NCBI GenBank assembly: GCA_023458835.1
Contig: JAEWWY010000262.1
Coordinates: 1-12,726 of the forward strand
Length of the DNA: 12,726 bases
Direction: 5' to 3'
Origin: Bacillota bacterium
Lineage (GTDB): Bacteria > Bacillota > Clostridia > Christensenellales > Aristaeellaceae
The number at the start of each line of letters is the position of its first letter. The stretch's first letter is position 1. Below are positions 6,330-12,726 of the stretch, one piece after another. A program made the position numbers and the translations under genes. The notes under the pieces are model-generated. The model saw nothing but the letters and a program-made list of their open reading frames with translations, searched no databases and was not told the DNA's origin.

Positions 6330-7127
6330 TCATCCCAGCGCCACATCCAGGATCATCATGATCAGGAAGCCCGCGATCACGCCGATGGTGCCCCAGTTGG
6401 AGTGTTCCCCCTCATGGGAACCGGGGATCAGCTCATCGGCCACCACATAGATCATGGCTCCGGCGGCGAAGGAAAGCAGCCAGGGCATCAGGGGTTCCAC
6501 GCCTCCGGCGATCCATACGGTAAGCACACCGAAGATGGGCTCCACGATGCCCGACAAGGCACCGTAAGAAAACGCGCGACTGCGGCTTAGGCCTTCCTGA
6601 CGGAGGGGCAGGGAAATGGCGGCGCCTTCCGGGAAGTTTTGAATGCCGATGCCCAATGCCAGCGCCATGGCCGACAGGTAGGATACGTTGCCGTTTTCCT
6701 GTGCCGCCAGGGCGAAGGCCAGGCCCACCGCCATGCCTTCGGGGATGTTGTGCAGCGTCACGGCGGAGAACAAAAGCGAAGTGCGCTTCATGCCCGAGGG
6801 GCGGCCTTCGGCATGATCGGCGCCGACATGCAGGTGGGGCGTCAGGGTATCCAGGCCCAGCAGGAAAAGTGCGCCGATCAGGAACCCGCCCGCCGCGGGG
6901 AGCCAGGCGATTTGATACTTGGCCGCCGCGTTCTCAATGGCGGGGATCAAAAGCGACCATACGGAGGCCGCGATCATAACCCCGGAGGCAAAGCCCAGGA
7001 AGAAGCGTTCCAGATGCCCGCTGATTTGTTTTTTAAAAAAGAATACAAGTGCTGCGCCCAGGCTTGTCAAAAGAAAAGTAAAACCAGTGCCGAGTAATGC
7101 GCCTAGTGTGGGGCTGATCCCCGCCAT
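6330..7127 (-). CDS. ZIP family divalent metal transporter
   Basis: ZIP proteins import divalent metals such as zinc, iron or manganese across the cytoplasmic membrane. This 265-residue protein has about eight hydrophobic segments. The two core metal motifs are HNIPEG at 126-131 and QNFPEG at 163-168, as in the GufA/ZupT branch; EPIFG (196-200) and DELIP (231-235) are also typical. A short hydrophilic loop with HLHVGADH (about 98-105) sits before the fourth segment and may handle metal. The His of the first motif is Gln in the second, which may affect selectivity. The ATG has an AAGGAGGAGA site. The gene ends shortly before a hairpin and the flavodoxin promoter, and the proximity hints at shared metal physiology. 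Substrate metal cannot be decided from sequence. Confidence 0.93.
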   Translation of the reverse strand: MAGISPTLGALLGTGFTFLLTSLGAALVFFFKKQISGHLERFFLGFASGVMIAASVWSLLIPAIENAAAKYQIAWLPAAGGFLIGALFLLGLDTLTPHLHVGADHAEGRPSGMKRTSLLFSAVTLHNIPEGMAVGLAFALAAQENGNVSYLSAMALALGIGIQNFPEGAAISLPLRQEGLSRSRAFSYGALSGIVEPIFGVLTVWIAGGVEPLMPWLLSFAAGAMIYVVADELIPGSHEGEHSNWGTIGVIAGFLIMMILDVALG

Positions 7128-7166
7128 AGATTCTCCTCCTTGCTCTATACCACATGAAATAATTCT

Positions 7167-7196
7167 ATAATACGTATAATACCAGCCGGATGTCCA
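7167..7196 (-). promoter_or_regulatory. Possible promoter of the ZIP transporter gene
   Basis: On the minus strand, TGGACA (7191-7196), an 18 bp spacer and TATTAT (7167-7172) are a fair sigma-A match in the 88 bp gap before the ZIP gene. A second overlapping TATTAT makes the exact -10 uncertain. Confidence 0.45.
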
Positions 7197-7215
7197 TGAT
7201 CCTTCTATTTCCTGG

Positions 7216-8157
7216 TCAGGCGGGTAGTAAATGCGTTCTCAGCTCATCCAGGGCGGGTGTGGGGATGTTTGCCTGCTGCTTGAGCGCATCCATCTCCCGG
7301 GATAGTTCGTTCATCTCGTTCAGGGCGGACATGGCATGGTCGCTGGCCATCAGCTTGCCTATGGGGAGCATGCAAATCATACGCAGAAGAAGCCGAAGCC
7401 TGAAGGTGGGATTTTTGAGCGACGCGTCATCCGTAGGCGGCTCGTTGGGAATGCCCAGCTTTTCCAGCACCCTGATGGCTTCCCCAATGCCCTTTACCCC
7501 CGTCGGGAGCATTCTCCGGCTCAGACCCAGACGCTTCATGCTGCCGCCCGCCCAGTGGATGGCATAGCATATGGGCAGGATCATGGCAATGTGGTATTTC
7601 AGCCAGGCAGCCATGTCCCTGGCGTATCTCAACTCCACATTCACCTTTTCAAACAGGGGCGTCAAAATCGCCCGGCAATCATCTCCCGCGGGCACGGAGC
7701 CTACGGTAAGGGAAGGCTTCCCGCGGTGGACGCAGACCACCTGCCCGTTTTCCCTGCGCCCTCCGGCAGCCAGGAAGCCATACAGTACCATAGGCTTGCT
7801 TTCAGAAAGAGAAAGGAAACGCTCCTGCGTTCTTTCCGCCTCGCCGTTGTTGCCTATGAGGAGGAACAGCCCGCACCGCCGGTTGGCCGCGAGGATCGGG
7901 AGGATCTCCTCCATTTGCGGTTTTTGCATCACCGCCACCACGGCATCGTATACATCCTCCTGCCCGAAATGCTCCGTCAACCGGGGATGGTCCACCGTGG
8001 TCATGCGCTGCATATGGTGGCGGATCACCAAACCATGCTTTTTCAGTTCCTCCAGCCGCTTGCCCCTTAACAGCAAAGTCACCTCATGGCCTGCCGCCAT
8101 CCATTCGTGGGCCAGGCAGCTCCCCAATACGCCGGCCCCGTAGACCAGCACTTTCAT
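7216..8157 (-). CDS. Ketopantoate reductase (PanE/ApbA) family protein, atypical active site
   Basis: The 313-residue protein starts with a Rossmann dinucleotide-binding loop, YGAGVLGSCLA at residues 6-16. Basic residues after strand 2 (LLLRGKR, 28-34) suit NADPH. The C-terminal part is helical, as in 2-dehydropantoate 2-reductases. The lysine expected to be catalytic is present (Lys187 in AAWLKYHIAM). The asparagine normally four residues later is alanine, and the next conserved asparagine position is proline or nearby. The protein is therefore probably a family member acting on another 2-oxo or hydroxy acid rather than a true pantothenate enzyme, and no panB, panC or panD is nearby. It lies 17 bp after the VOC gene and has an AAGGAGGA site, so the two are co-transcribed. 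Confidence 0.85.
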   Translation of the reverse strand: MKVLVYGAGVLGSCLAHEWMAAGHEVTLLLRGKRLEELKKHGLVIRHHMQRMTTVDHPRLTEHFGQEDVYDAVVAVMQKPQMEEILPILAANRRCGLFLLIGNNGEAERTQERFLSLSESKPMVLYGFLAAGGRRENGQVVCVHRGKPSLTVGSVPAGDDCRAILTPLFEKVNVELRYARDMAAWLKYHIAMILPICYAIHWAGGSMKRLGLSRRMLPTGVKGIGEAIRVLEKLGIPNEPPTDDASLKNPTFRLRLLLRMICMLPIGKLMASDHAMSALNEMNELSREMDALKQQANIPTPALDELRTHLLPA

Positions 8158-8174
8158 TGATTTTCCTCCTTCTC

Positions 8175-8633
8175 TTACGCATCCGTATGCTCCAGCAGCT
8201 CCAGCACCACCTTCAACTGCGGGTTTGCGTCCAGATAGGCATAACGCCCTCCCGGCCAGGCGCCCTTTTGCGTAAGCTTCATGCCCATGCCTTCCAGCTT
8301 GAGGATCATTTCATCCGTGCCCTTCACCCAGAAGGCGATGTGGTGGACGCCTTCCCCCTTTTCATCCAGATCATGACGCCAGGTGCTTGGCTCGTGGTCC
8401 GGCTGGATCAGCTCGATCTCAATGGCGTCGCCCACCTTGAAAAAGGCCTGTTTGCACCGGGCTTTTGTAGGCTGGCCCTGGTACTCCGTTTTGGCGATCT
8501 CTTGTACTGCGCTTTCGCCAATGGTATAATCCATGCCAAGAAGCGCGCTGTAGGCATCCGCCGTTTTTTTCAGGTCATGGCACAGGATGCCGATCTGGGC
8601 GCAGACGGTGGTCCCCAAAACACTGTTTCCCAT
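8175..8633 (-). CDS. VOC (glyoxalase/dioxygenase fold) family protein
   Basis: The 152 residues match the vicinal-oxygen-chelate fold, closest in look to methylmalonyl-CoA epimerase-like single-domain members. The two beta-alpha-beta-beta-beta modules begin at AQIGILCHDL (12-21) and GVHHIAFWV (95-103). Likely metal ligands are Gln13 (often His in the family), Glu74 in IEIELIQP, His98 and Glu145 in VVLELLE. Such proteins catalyse isomerisation, epimerisation or lyase steps through a metal-stabilised enolate. No methylmalonyl-CoA mutase gene is nearby, so that assignment is not made. The gene has an AGGAGGA site, is first in an operon with the ketopantoate-reductase-like gene, and diverges from the isomerase gene across a 92 bp gap. 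Confidence 0.85.
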   Translation of the reverse strand: MGNSVLGTTVCAQIGILCHDLKKTADAYSALLGMDYTIGESAVQEIAKTEYQGQPTKARCKQAFFKVGDAIEIELIQPDHEPSTWRHDLDEKGEGVHHIAFWVKGTDEMILKLEGMGMKLTQKGAWPGGRYAYLDANPQLKVVLELLEHTDA

Positions 8634-8646
8634 ACATATTCCTCCT

Positions 8647-8659
8647 GCCGCGGCGCGGC
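8647..8659. promoter_or_regulatory. 13 bp GC palindrome in the VOC gene leader
   Basis: GCCGCG-G-CGCGGC is a perfect dyad between the predicted start point and the ribosome site of the VOC gene. It could be an operator for the divergent promoter region. It could also be a chance result of high GC, since it is short. Confidence 0.3.
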
Positions 8660-8674
8660 CGTTCGTTTGTTTTC

Positions 8675-8702
8675 ATTGTAGCACATGTCCTGGGAAAATC
8701 AA
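8675..8702 (-). promoter_or_regulatory. Promoter of the VOC / ketopantoate-reductase-like operon
   Basis: On the minus strand, -35 TTGATT (8697-8702), a 16 bp spacer ending in TGC, and -10 TACAAT (8675-8680) form an extended -10 promoter. No equally clear promoter was seen for the divergent isomerase gene. Confidence 0.6.
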
Positions 8703-8725
8703 CCGAAGAAAGGGAGGGCTTGCAT

Positions 8726-9583
8726 ATGAGGCTTGGAGCGCCCGTGTTTGACTGGTCTACCCCGGAGGAATGGGCTCTTAACCATGTAAAAAAGGGGCTC
8801 GGGGCAGCGTATTGGCCGTTGGGCGAAGGCGCTCCGCCAGAGGAAGAGGAAGCCTTTTTGAAGGCGGCGCAAAGGCACGGCCTTATGATCGCGGAGGTGG
8901 GCATATGGAACAACCTGCTGGACAGCGATCCTGTCCGGCGGGAGGAAAATATACAATATGCCATCCGCCGCCTGCGCACCGCCGACCGGGTGGGAGCCCG
9001 CTGCTGCGTGAACATCTCCGGCTCACGAAGCGCTTTCTGGGATGGCCCCCATCCCGATAACCTGTCGGAGGAGACCTTCCGCCAGGTGGTGGAGACCACA
9101 AGGCGCATCATGGATGGGGCCGCGCCCAAACGGACCTGTTACACCCTGGAGCCCATGCCCTGGATGCTGCCCTATGATGTGGAAAGCCTGCAAAGGCTGA
9201 TCAGGGCGGTGGACAGGCCGCGCTTTGCCGTGCACGCAGACATGTGCAACCTGGTGAACGCCTTTCAAAAGGTGTACCGCACCGGGGAGATGACAAGGGA
9301 GTTCTTTGATGCCTTCGGGCCCTTGATCCGCTCCGTCCATGCCAAGGATACGCTGCTTGCGGTGGACAGGCTCACCCTGCACATCGACGAGGCCATTCCC
9401 GGCCGCGGCGTGTTTGATCATGATACGCTGCTTTCGCAATGCCACGGGCTGGGCGATATTCCCGTCATGGCCGAGCATTTGCAAACGCAGGAGGAATATG
9501 ATGAAGCCACCGGTTTTCTTCTTGGAAAAGCGGCGGCGCTTGGCATTCCTTTTGAAAAGCCTCTGCCTTCGCAGGCGGAATAG
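8726..9583 (+). CDS. Sugar phosphate isomerase/epimerase family (xylose isomerase-like TIM barrel)
   Basis: The 285-residue protein has the AP-endonuclease-2 / xylose-isomerase-like barrel found in ketose 3-epimerases, inosose dehydratases and hydroxypyruvate isomerases. Likely metal ligands fall in family order: Glu142 (YTLEPMPW), Asp172 (FAVHADMCNL), His205 (IRSVHAKD) and Glu250 (VMAEHLQ). Glu142 and Glu250 would be the acid-base pair. ATG at 8726 is chosen because GGGAGGG lies 7 nt upstream; the in-frame TTG at 8720 is too close to that site. The gene diverges from the VOC gene and ends in a strong terminator, so it is monocistronic. The substrate is unknown. The neighbouring VOC and reductase genes make a sugar or sugar-acid route plausible. 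Confidence 0.9.
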   Translation: MRLGAPVFDWSTPEEWALNHVKKGLGAAYWPLGEGAPPEEEEAFLKAAQRHGLMIAEVGIWNNLLDSDPVRREENIQYAIRRLRTADRVGARCCVNISGSRSAFWDGPHPDNLSEETFRQVVETTRRIMDGAAPKRTCYTLEPMPWMLPYDVESLQRLIRAVDRPRFAVHADMCNLVNAFQKVYRTGEMTREFFDAFGPLIRSVHAKDTLLAVDRLTLHIDEAIPGRGVFDHDTLLSQCHGLGDIPVMAEHLQTQEEYDEATGFLLGKAAALGIPFEKPLPSQAE

Positions 9584-9602
9584 GCAAAGCCTTTCTCTCC
9601 AC

Positions 9603-9634
9603 GCGCCGGGCCGTTCCCGGCGCTTTGCGTTTTT
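9603..9634 (+). terminator. Intrinsic terminator of the isomerase gene
   Basis: GCGCCGGG, a 5 nt loop and CCCGGCGC form an 8 bp GC stem followed by TTTGCGTTTTT, starting 19 bp after the stop codon. An alternative outer stem pairs GCAAAGC just after the stop with GCTTTGC. Confidence 0.85.
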
Positions 9635-9671
9635 GGGCAGGGAGGATTATGGAAAAATGCTCACAGGCCTC

Positions 9672-9700
9672 TTGACATTATGATACTTGTTGAATATTAT
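9672..9700 (+). promoter_or_regulatory. Promoter of the PadR-PEBP operon
   Basis: TTGACA (9672-9677), a 17 bp spacer and TATTAT (9695-9700) form a near-consensus sigma-A promoter with a start near 9707. Confidence 0.8.
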
Positions 9701-9716
9701 ATCACATATTGAATAT
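9690..9716. promoter_or_regulatory. Possible PadR operator over the -10 and start point
   Basis: TTGAATAT occurs twice (9690-9697 and 9709-9716), and AATAT (9693-9697) forms a dyad with ATATT (9706-9710). The elements overlap the -10 and start point, where an autoregulating PadR protein would bind. AT-rich sequence makes chance repeats likely, so this is tentative. Confidence 0.4.
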
Positions 9717-9742
9717 AAACCATTCTTGAAAGGAAGCTGCCG

Positions 9743-10312
9743 ATGTCCTTGCGCCATGGTATTCTGGGGCTATTAAGCCACGCGCCCATGACCGGCTACA
9801 AATTGAAAAAGCTGTTTGACCAAACGCTGAACAACGTCTGGACGGCAAGCTTGAGCCAAATTTACCGGGAGCTTGCCATGCTGGAGAAGGATGGTCTTGT
9901 GACTGCCCGGATACAGGAACAGAGCGACAGGCCGGACAAAAAGGTGTACACCGTTACCCAAAGCGGGAAACAATCGTTTCAAGCCTGGCTGATGCGAAGC
10001 CCCGAAGCATTCATTTCGCCCAAGCGGGATGAGTTCATGCTCAGGATGTTCTTTGGAGCAGACGCAGGCCCTGATCATGTAAAAGAGCAGCTTGCCCTGT
10101 TTGCAAAGGACAGGGAGCGCGCCAATGAGGGGCTGGAAAAGCAGATGCTCCTGTTCCATGAGCTGAAGGCGAACTTTATGGGGGATGCAGGCGGGGGAGA
10201 GAAAGAGGAAAAATATCTCCGGTTCATCTTAAGGCGGGCGCAGATGACCAATCGGCTGCTTGTGAATTGGGCAAAGGAATGCATTTGCGCGTTGGAGGAG
10301 TCTCAAAATTGA
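9743..10312 (+). CDS. PadR-family transcriptional regulator
   Basis: The 189-residue protein has the PadR winged helix at residues 1-80: MSLRHGILGLLSHAPMTGY, then WTASLSQIYRELAMLEKDGL, then the wing KKVYTVTQSGKQSF. A C-terminal helical dimerisation domain (Vir_act_alpha_C type) covers about 90-185. The length fits the larger PadR-s1-like members that respond to phenolic acids, drugs or other small molecules. The start has AAAGGAAG 7 nt upstream. It overlaps the next gene by a TTGA start/stop, so it is expected to control that gene and itself. The effector is unknown. No phenolic acid decarboxylase is in the window. Confidence 0.93.
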   Translation: MSLRHGILGLLSHAPMTGYKLKKLFDQTLNNVWTASLSQIYRELAMLEKDGLVTARIQEQSDRPDKKVYTVTQSGKQSFQAWLMRSPEAFISPKRDEFMLRMFFGADAGPDHVKEQLALFAKDRERANEGLEKQMLLFHELKANFMGDAGGGEKEEKYLRFILRRAQMTNRLLVNWAKECICALEESQN

Positions 10313-10902
10313 AGGCAAAGAAAAGGAGAAATGGGAGGCGGATCATTTTGACCATCATCATAGGATTGCTTCTTGCGGCTGCCGCATTCGTTTTTTACCA
10401 GCGCCACATAAGGGCGGGGGCCGCCTATCCCAGGGAGAACCTTGCCGTAACAAGCACAGCCTTTGAAAACGGCGGCATGATCCCCAAGCGGCATACCGGC
10501 AGGGGAGAGGATATCTCGCCCGATTTGAGCTTTGGCCCGCTGAACGGCAAAGCCCAATCCATTGCCATCCTGATGGATGACCTGGACCACCCCATCGGCG
10601 CATACAATCACTGGATCATTTTTGATATCCCCGCAAGCATAACCCTGGTGCCGGAGAACGTGCCCAAGGATGAAAGGGTGGAAGCCCTTGGAAACGCCGT
10701 TCAGGGTTTGAGCGATTACGGCGGAAAACATTATTATCGCGGCCCCAAGCCGCCTTTCGGGACGCATAGATATGTGTTTCGGGTGTATATACTGGACGCT
10801 TTCCTGAACCTTCCCCCAAGCGCCGGCAAGCCTGCGCTGCTCAAGGCCATGGAGGGCCATGTCCTGCAATACGGTACGCTGACGGGGTTATACGGCAATT
10901 GA
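10309..10902 (+). CDS. Membrane-anchored PEBP-family (YbhB/YbcL-like) protein
   Basis: The protein (197 residues) starts with a basic stretch (KAKKRRNGRR), then one hydrophobic helix (about 11-30), then a PEBP fold outside the membrane. Both ligand-pocket signatures are present: DDLDHPIGAYNHWIIFDIP and GPKPPFGTHRYVFRVYIL, the bacterial YbhB-type forms of DPDxP...HW and GPxPPxGxHRYxF. Bacterial PEBP proteins have no settled function; binding of phosphorylated or anionic ligands is the general idea. TTG at 10309 is the likely start: GGAGGA lies 9 nt upstream, and TTGA overlaps the PadR stop, giving translational coupling. In-frame starts further upstream (TTG 10267, ATG 10279) lie deep inside padR and are poorly placed. 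Being paired with a PadR repressor suggests inducible expression. Confidence 0.85.
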   Translation: MKAKKRRNGRRIILTIIIGLLLAAAAFVFYQRHIRAGAAYPRENLAVTSTAFENGGMIPKRHTGRGEDISPDLSFGPLNGKAQSIAILMDDLDHPIGAYNHWIIFDIPASITLVPENVPKDERVEALGNAVQGLSDYGGKHYYRGPKPPFGTHRYVFRVYILDAFLNLPPSAGKPALLKAMEGHVLQYGTLTGLYGN

Positions 10903-10908
10903 CTTTAT

Positions 10909-10942
10909 GCGGCGGGCGTTTGCTGGCCCCTGCGCGTTTTTT
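10909..10942 (+). terminator. Possible terminator after the PEBP gene
   Basis: In the 39 bp convergent gap, GCG...GGGC pairs with GCCC...CGC through a small internal loop, followed by GTTTTTT. The stem is weak and interrupted, but the T-run is good and position is right. It overlaps the stop codon of the convergent nitroreductase gene. Confidence 0.4.
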
Positions 10943-11469
10943 CAGGCGCGACGGTTGTACCATGCCCGCTGCTCAAAGGGCAGCCTGTCGTTCTGCCGGC
11001 CCTCTTCCCCGGGAATGCCTACCGGCAGGATCACGGATACCGTCATGCCCTGCTCTTTTTGTATATGCAGCAGCGATCCGATCTTTTCGGCAATGCCCCT
11101 GGAGCGCAGCACGCCGTCCAGCCATACGGATGCATATCCGAGCCCGGTGATGGCCAGCAGCATATTCTGAACCGCGGCGGCATAATCCTGCACCTCAAAG
11201 CCCATGCCCCGGCAGGCGGGCTGGCCTTTGCTGATGACCGCGATGATGGCCGGAGCGGTCTGCACCGCGTCCATGGAAATCAGCCCGCGTATTTCCGTCA
11301 GCAGCGCGGGATCATCCACAATGGCAAAATGGGTGGTCTGGGCATTGCAGCCCGAGGGTGCCATAATGCCTGCCTCAACGATCCTGTTCAGGTCATCCCT
11401 GGGCACGGGCGTGTTCCTGAAAACGCCCCTGTAGCTGTGGCGCTTGGCGAATGCTTCAAACAATTCCAT
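10942..11469 (-). CDS. Nitroreductase family protein (FMN-dependent)
   Basis: The 175-residue protein is a small member of the FMN nitroreductase fold. The N-terminal FMN phosphate contact motif RHSYRGVFRNTPV (10-22) and the IVEAGIMAPSGCNAQTTHF segment (about 31-49) are typical. The later GLGYASVWLDGVL and LPVGIPGEEGR segments fit the FMN-binding C-terminal part. Such enzymes are homodimers that use NAD(P)H to reduce nitroaromatics, quinones or flavins; the natural substrate is usually unknown. AAGGGAGGG lies 6 nt before the ATG. The gene is monocistronic and convergent with the PadR-PEBP pair. Confidence 0.92.
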   Translation of the reverse strand: MELFEAFAKRHSYRGVFRNTPVPRDDLNRIVEAGIMAPSGCNAQTTHFAIVDDPALLTEIRGLISMDAVQTAPAIIAVISKGQPACRGMGFEVQDYAAAVQNMLLAITGLGYASVWLDGVLRSRGIAEKIGSLLHIQKEQGMTVSVILPVGIPGEEGRQNDRLPFEQRAWYNRRA

Positions 11470-11502
11470 AATAGGCCCTCCCTTGCGGCTTCATTTGGAT
11501 AT

Positions 11503-11531
11503 ATCATATCATGAACGGAAAAAAGCGCCAA
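11503..11531 (-). promoter_or_regulatory. Promoter of the nitroreductase gene
   Basis: On the minus strand, TTGGCG (11526-11531), a 17 bp spacer and TATGAT (11503-11508) give a fair sigma-A promoter about 35-60 bp before the ATG. Confidence 0.55.
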
Positions 11532-11587
11532 GTGCGGCTGATCTCCGTTTCACTTTGCCTCCCCGTAAAAATTTGTGATCCCAGCCC

Positions 11588-11616
11588 TTGACAACCCTCT
11601 TTCCCCGTGATAATAT
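11588..11616 (+). promoter_or_regulatory. Promoter of the rrf2-nifS iron-sulfur operon
   Basis: TTGACA (11588-11593), a 17 bp spacer and TAATAT (11611-11616) are near consensus. The start would fall near 11623, immediately before the IscR-like dyad. Confidence 0.85.
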
Positions 11617-11624
11617 ACCACCGA

Positions 11625-11649
11625 AAACCCGATGAAATTAGTAGGGTTT
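11625..11649. promoter_or_regulatory. IscR-like (Rrf2) operator
   Basis: AAACCC and GGGTTT arms enclose GATGAAATTAGTA, giving a 25 bp imperfect dyad at the start point. The central 18 bases (CCGATGAAATTAGTAGGG) fit the E. coli IscR type 1 consensus YYGACTRWWWYAGTCRRS at about 15 positions. Autoregulation by the downstream Rrf2 protein is the natural reading. Confidence 0.7.
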
Positions 11650-11687
11650 CCCCCAAACACAAAAATCCTTTAAAAGGAGGCCGGGGC

Positions 11688-12122
11688 ATGAAGCTGTCCA
11701 CCCGTGGGAAATATGGCTTGTACGCCATGTTTTATCTGGCGACCCAGGCGGGTAATGGACCCCGGCCTTTAAAGTCCATTGCGGAGACCGGCGTGCCGGT
11801 GCAATACCTGGAACAATTGCTGGGCAGTTTGCGCCGGGCCGGGCTGGTTACCACCGTCAGGGGCGTGCAGGGTGGATATCAATTGGCCCGCGATCCGGCC
11901 GAAATCACAGTGGGCGATATCATCGACGCCACGGAAGGCCCCGTATCCCTTTCGGAATGCCTGCATGACAGCGAGGCCTGCCAAAAAAGCTGCGGATGCC
12001 CCACCCGCATGGTCTGGAGCCGTCTTACCGATCAGATCAATGGACTGCTGAAAGGCATCACGCTCAAAGACATGCTCAGCAAGGAATCCCAGGGAGTATC
12101 TTGGAAGGAAGACGTGCTATGA
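11688..12122 (+). CDS. iscR: Rrf2/IscR-family iron-sulfur-responsive regulator
   Basis: The 144-residue protein has the Rrf2 winged helix (MKLSTRGKYGLYAMFYLA at the start, recognition helix about 38-52, wing RGVQGGYQLARDP 58-70). A cysteine cluster follows: Cys91, Cys98, Cys102 and Cys104. IscR proteins bind a [2Fe-2S] cluster with three cysteines in this loop and repress their own iron-sulfur assembly genes when loaded. The ATG at 11688 has AAAAGGAGG 7 nt upstream; longer readings into the promoter region lack support. The stop overlaps the desulfurase start as ATGA. The close fit of the upstream dyad to an IscR site supports the name. A cysteine-metabolism regulator (CymR type) is less likely because CymR lacks such cysteines. 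Confidence 0.9.
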   Translation: MKLSTRGKYGLYAMFYLATQAGNGPRPLKSIAETGVPVQYLEQLLGSLRRAGLVTTVRGVQGGYQLARDPAEITVGDIIDATEGPVSLSECLHDSEACQKSCGCPTRMVWSRLTDQINGLLKGITLKDMLSKESQGVSWKEDVL

Positions 12123-12726
12123 ACCGCATTTACATGGACAACGCCGCCACCACCCCCGTCAGCCCGGAAGTATTGAATACCATGCTGCCCTACTTTACGC
12201 AGATGTATGGCAATGCCAGCAGCATCCATCAAACGGGGCGGGAAGCGGCAAAAGCCATTGCCGAAGCACGCAGGCAGGTGGCCGCGGCCATCGGGGCCAA
12301 GCCGGAGGAGATTTACTTTACAGCCGGCGGATCGGAAAGCGACAACTGGGCCATCAAGGGTACGGCTTTTGCCCGCAAGGCAAAGGGCAATCACATCATC
12401 ACCAGCGCCATTGAGCACCATGCCGTTTTGCATACCTGTCAGTGGCTTGAAAAGCAGGGCTTTGAGGTGACCTATCTTAAGGTGGACGGCGAGGGCTTCG
12501 TATCTCCCGCCGATGTGGAAAAGGTCATCACCGACAAGACCATCCTCATTACCGTCATGGCCGCCAACAACGAGATCGGCACCGTGGAGCCCATCGCCGA
12601 AATCGGCAGGATCGCCAAGGCCCGCGGCATCCCCTTCCATACCGATGCGGTGCAGGCCATAGGCGCCATCCCCGTGAATGTGGCGGACTGGCAGGTGGAT
12701 ATGCTGTCCCTGTCCGGCCACAAGTT
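12119..12726 (+). CDS. nifS: Cysteine desulfurase NifS/IscS, N-terminal part (cut by window edge)
   Basis: Cysteine desulfurases use pyridoxal phosphate to take sulfur from cysteine and hand it to an iron-sulfur scaffold. The 202 codons visible begin MNRIYMDNAATTPVSPEV, the classic NifS/IscS N-terminus. They continue with NASSIHQTGREA, FTAGGSESDNWAIKG (PLP phosphate contact), SAIEHHAVLHT (cofactor-stacking His) and FHTDAVQAIGAIPV (PLP ring-nitrogen Asp). They end in LSLSGHK, whose lysine forms the Schiff base; the window stops 2 nt later. The ATG overlaps the Rrf2 stop (ATGA), so translation is coupled. Group I (NifS/IscS) is indicated by the spacing of these motifs. The active cysteine loop lies beyond the edge. 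A nifU/iscU-like scaffold gene is expected next. Confidence 0.95.
   Translation, partial: MNRIYMDNAATTPVSPEVLNTMLPYFTQMYGNASSIHQTGREAAKAIAEARRQVAAAIGAKPEEIYFTAGGSESDNWAIKGTAFARKAKGNHIITSAIEHHAVLHTCQWLEKQGFEVTYLKVDGEGFVSPADVEKVITDKTILITVMAANNEIGTVEPIAEIGRIAKARGIPFHTDAVQAIGAIPVNVADWQVDMLSLSGHK

Noticed and set aside
8175..8633. Methylmalonyl-CoA epimerase as a specific name for the VOC protein
   Set aside because: The overall look is similar, but the first metal ligand is Gln rather than His and no methylmalonyl-CoA mutase gene is nearby.
11607..11687. Rrf2 start 27 codons upstream
   Set aside because: It would place coding sequence over the -10 box and operator. ATG 11688 has an excellent ribosome site and gives the standard family N-terminus.

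Overview
This window most likely comes from a GC-rich, Gram-positive-type anaerobe of the Bacillota, probably a gut Clostridia lineage, perhaps near the Christensenellales. The evidence is indirect: strong AGGAGG-type ribosome sites, sigma-A-like TTGACA/TATAAT promoters, a DUF3793 protein, tandem short flavodoxins, an Rrf2-nifS operon and an ABC binding protein whose signal peptide has no lipobox. All taxonomy here is inference. No rRNA, tRNA, CRISPR array, insertion sequence or phage gene was seen.

Region 1 (1-4291, minus strand) is an alpha-glucan uptake locus. A LacI-family regulator is followed by a secreted GH66 (dextranase-type) glycoside hydrolase and a sugar ABC solute-binding protein; the operon probably continues past position 1. 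The GH66 promoter sits between two copies of a TGTT-TGCGC-TAACA dyad, the likely LacI operators. A gene-poor 390 bp stretch (4292-4682) separates this locus from the next and may hold a coding remnant.

Region 2 (4646-7127, minus strand) concerns metals and redox. A strong promoter with a 20 bp dyad over its start point drives a DUF3793 protein and two tandem flavodoxin paralogs, ending in an intrinsic terminator. Upstream of it is a ZIP-family metal transporter. The pairing suggests metal- (iron-) responsive control, but the regulator cannot be named from the sequence.

Region 3 (7216-9634) holds a minus-strand pair, a VOC (glyoxalase-fold) protein and an atypical ketopantoate-reductase-family protein. 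It is divergent from a plus-strand sugar-phosphate isomerase/epimerase-like TIM-barrel protein with its own terminator. The three may act on one small sugar or sugar-acid pathway.

Region 4 (9672-10942, plus strand) is a two-gene operon of a PadR-family repressor and a membrane-anchored PEBP-family protein, joined by a TTGA start/stop overlap. A minus-strand nitroreductase-family gene converges on it.

Region 5 (11588-12726, plus strand) is the start of an iron-sulfur cluster operon. A promoter with an IscR-like operator precedes an Rrf2/IscR regulator with a cysteine cluster, which overlaps (ATGA) a cysteine desulfurase cut off by the window edge just after its PLP lysine.
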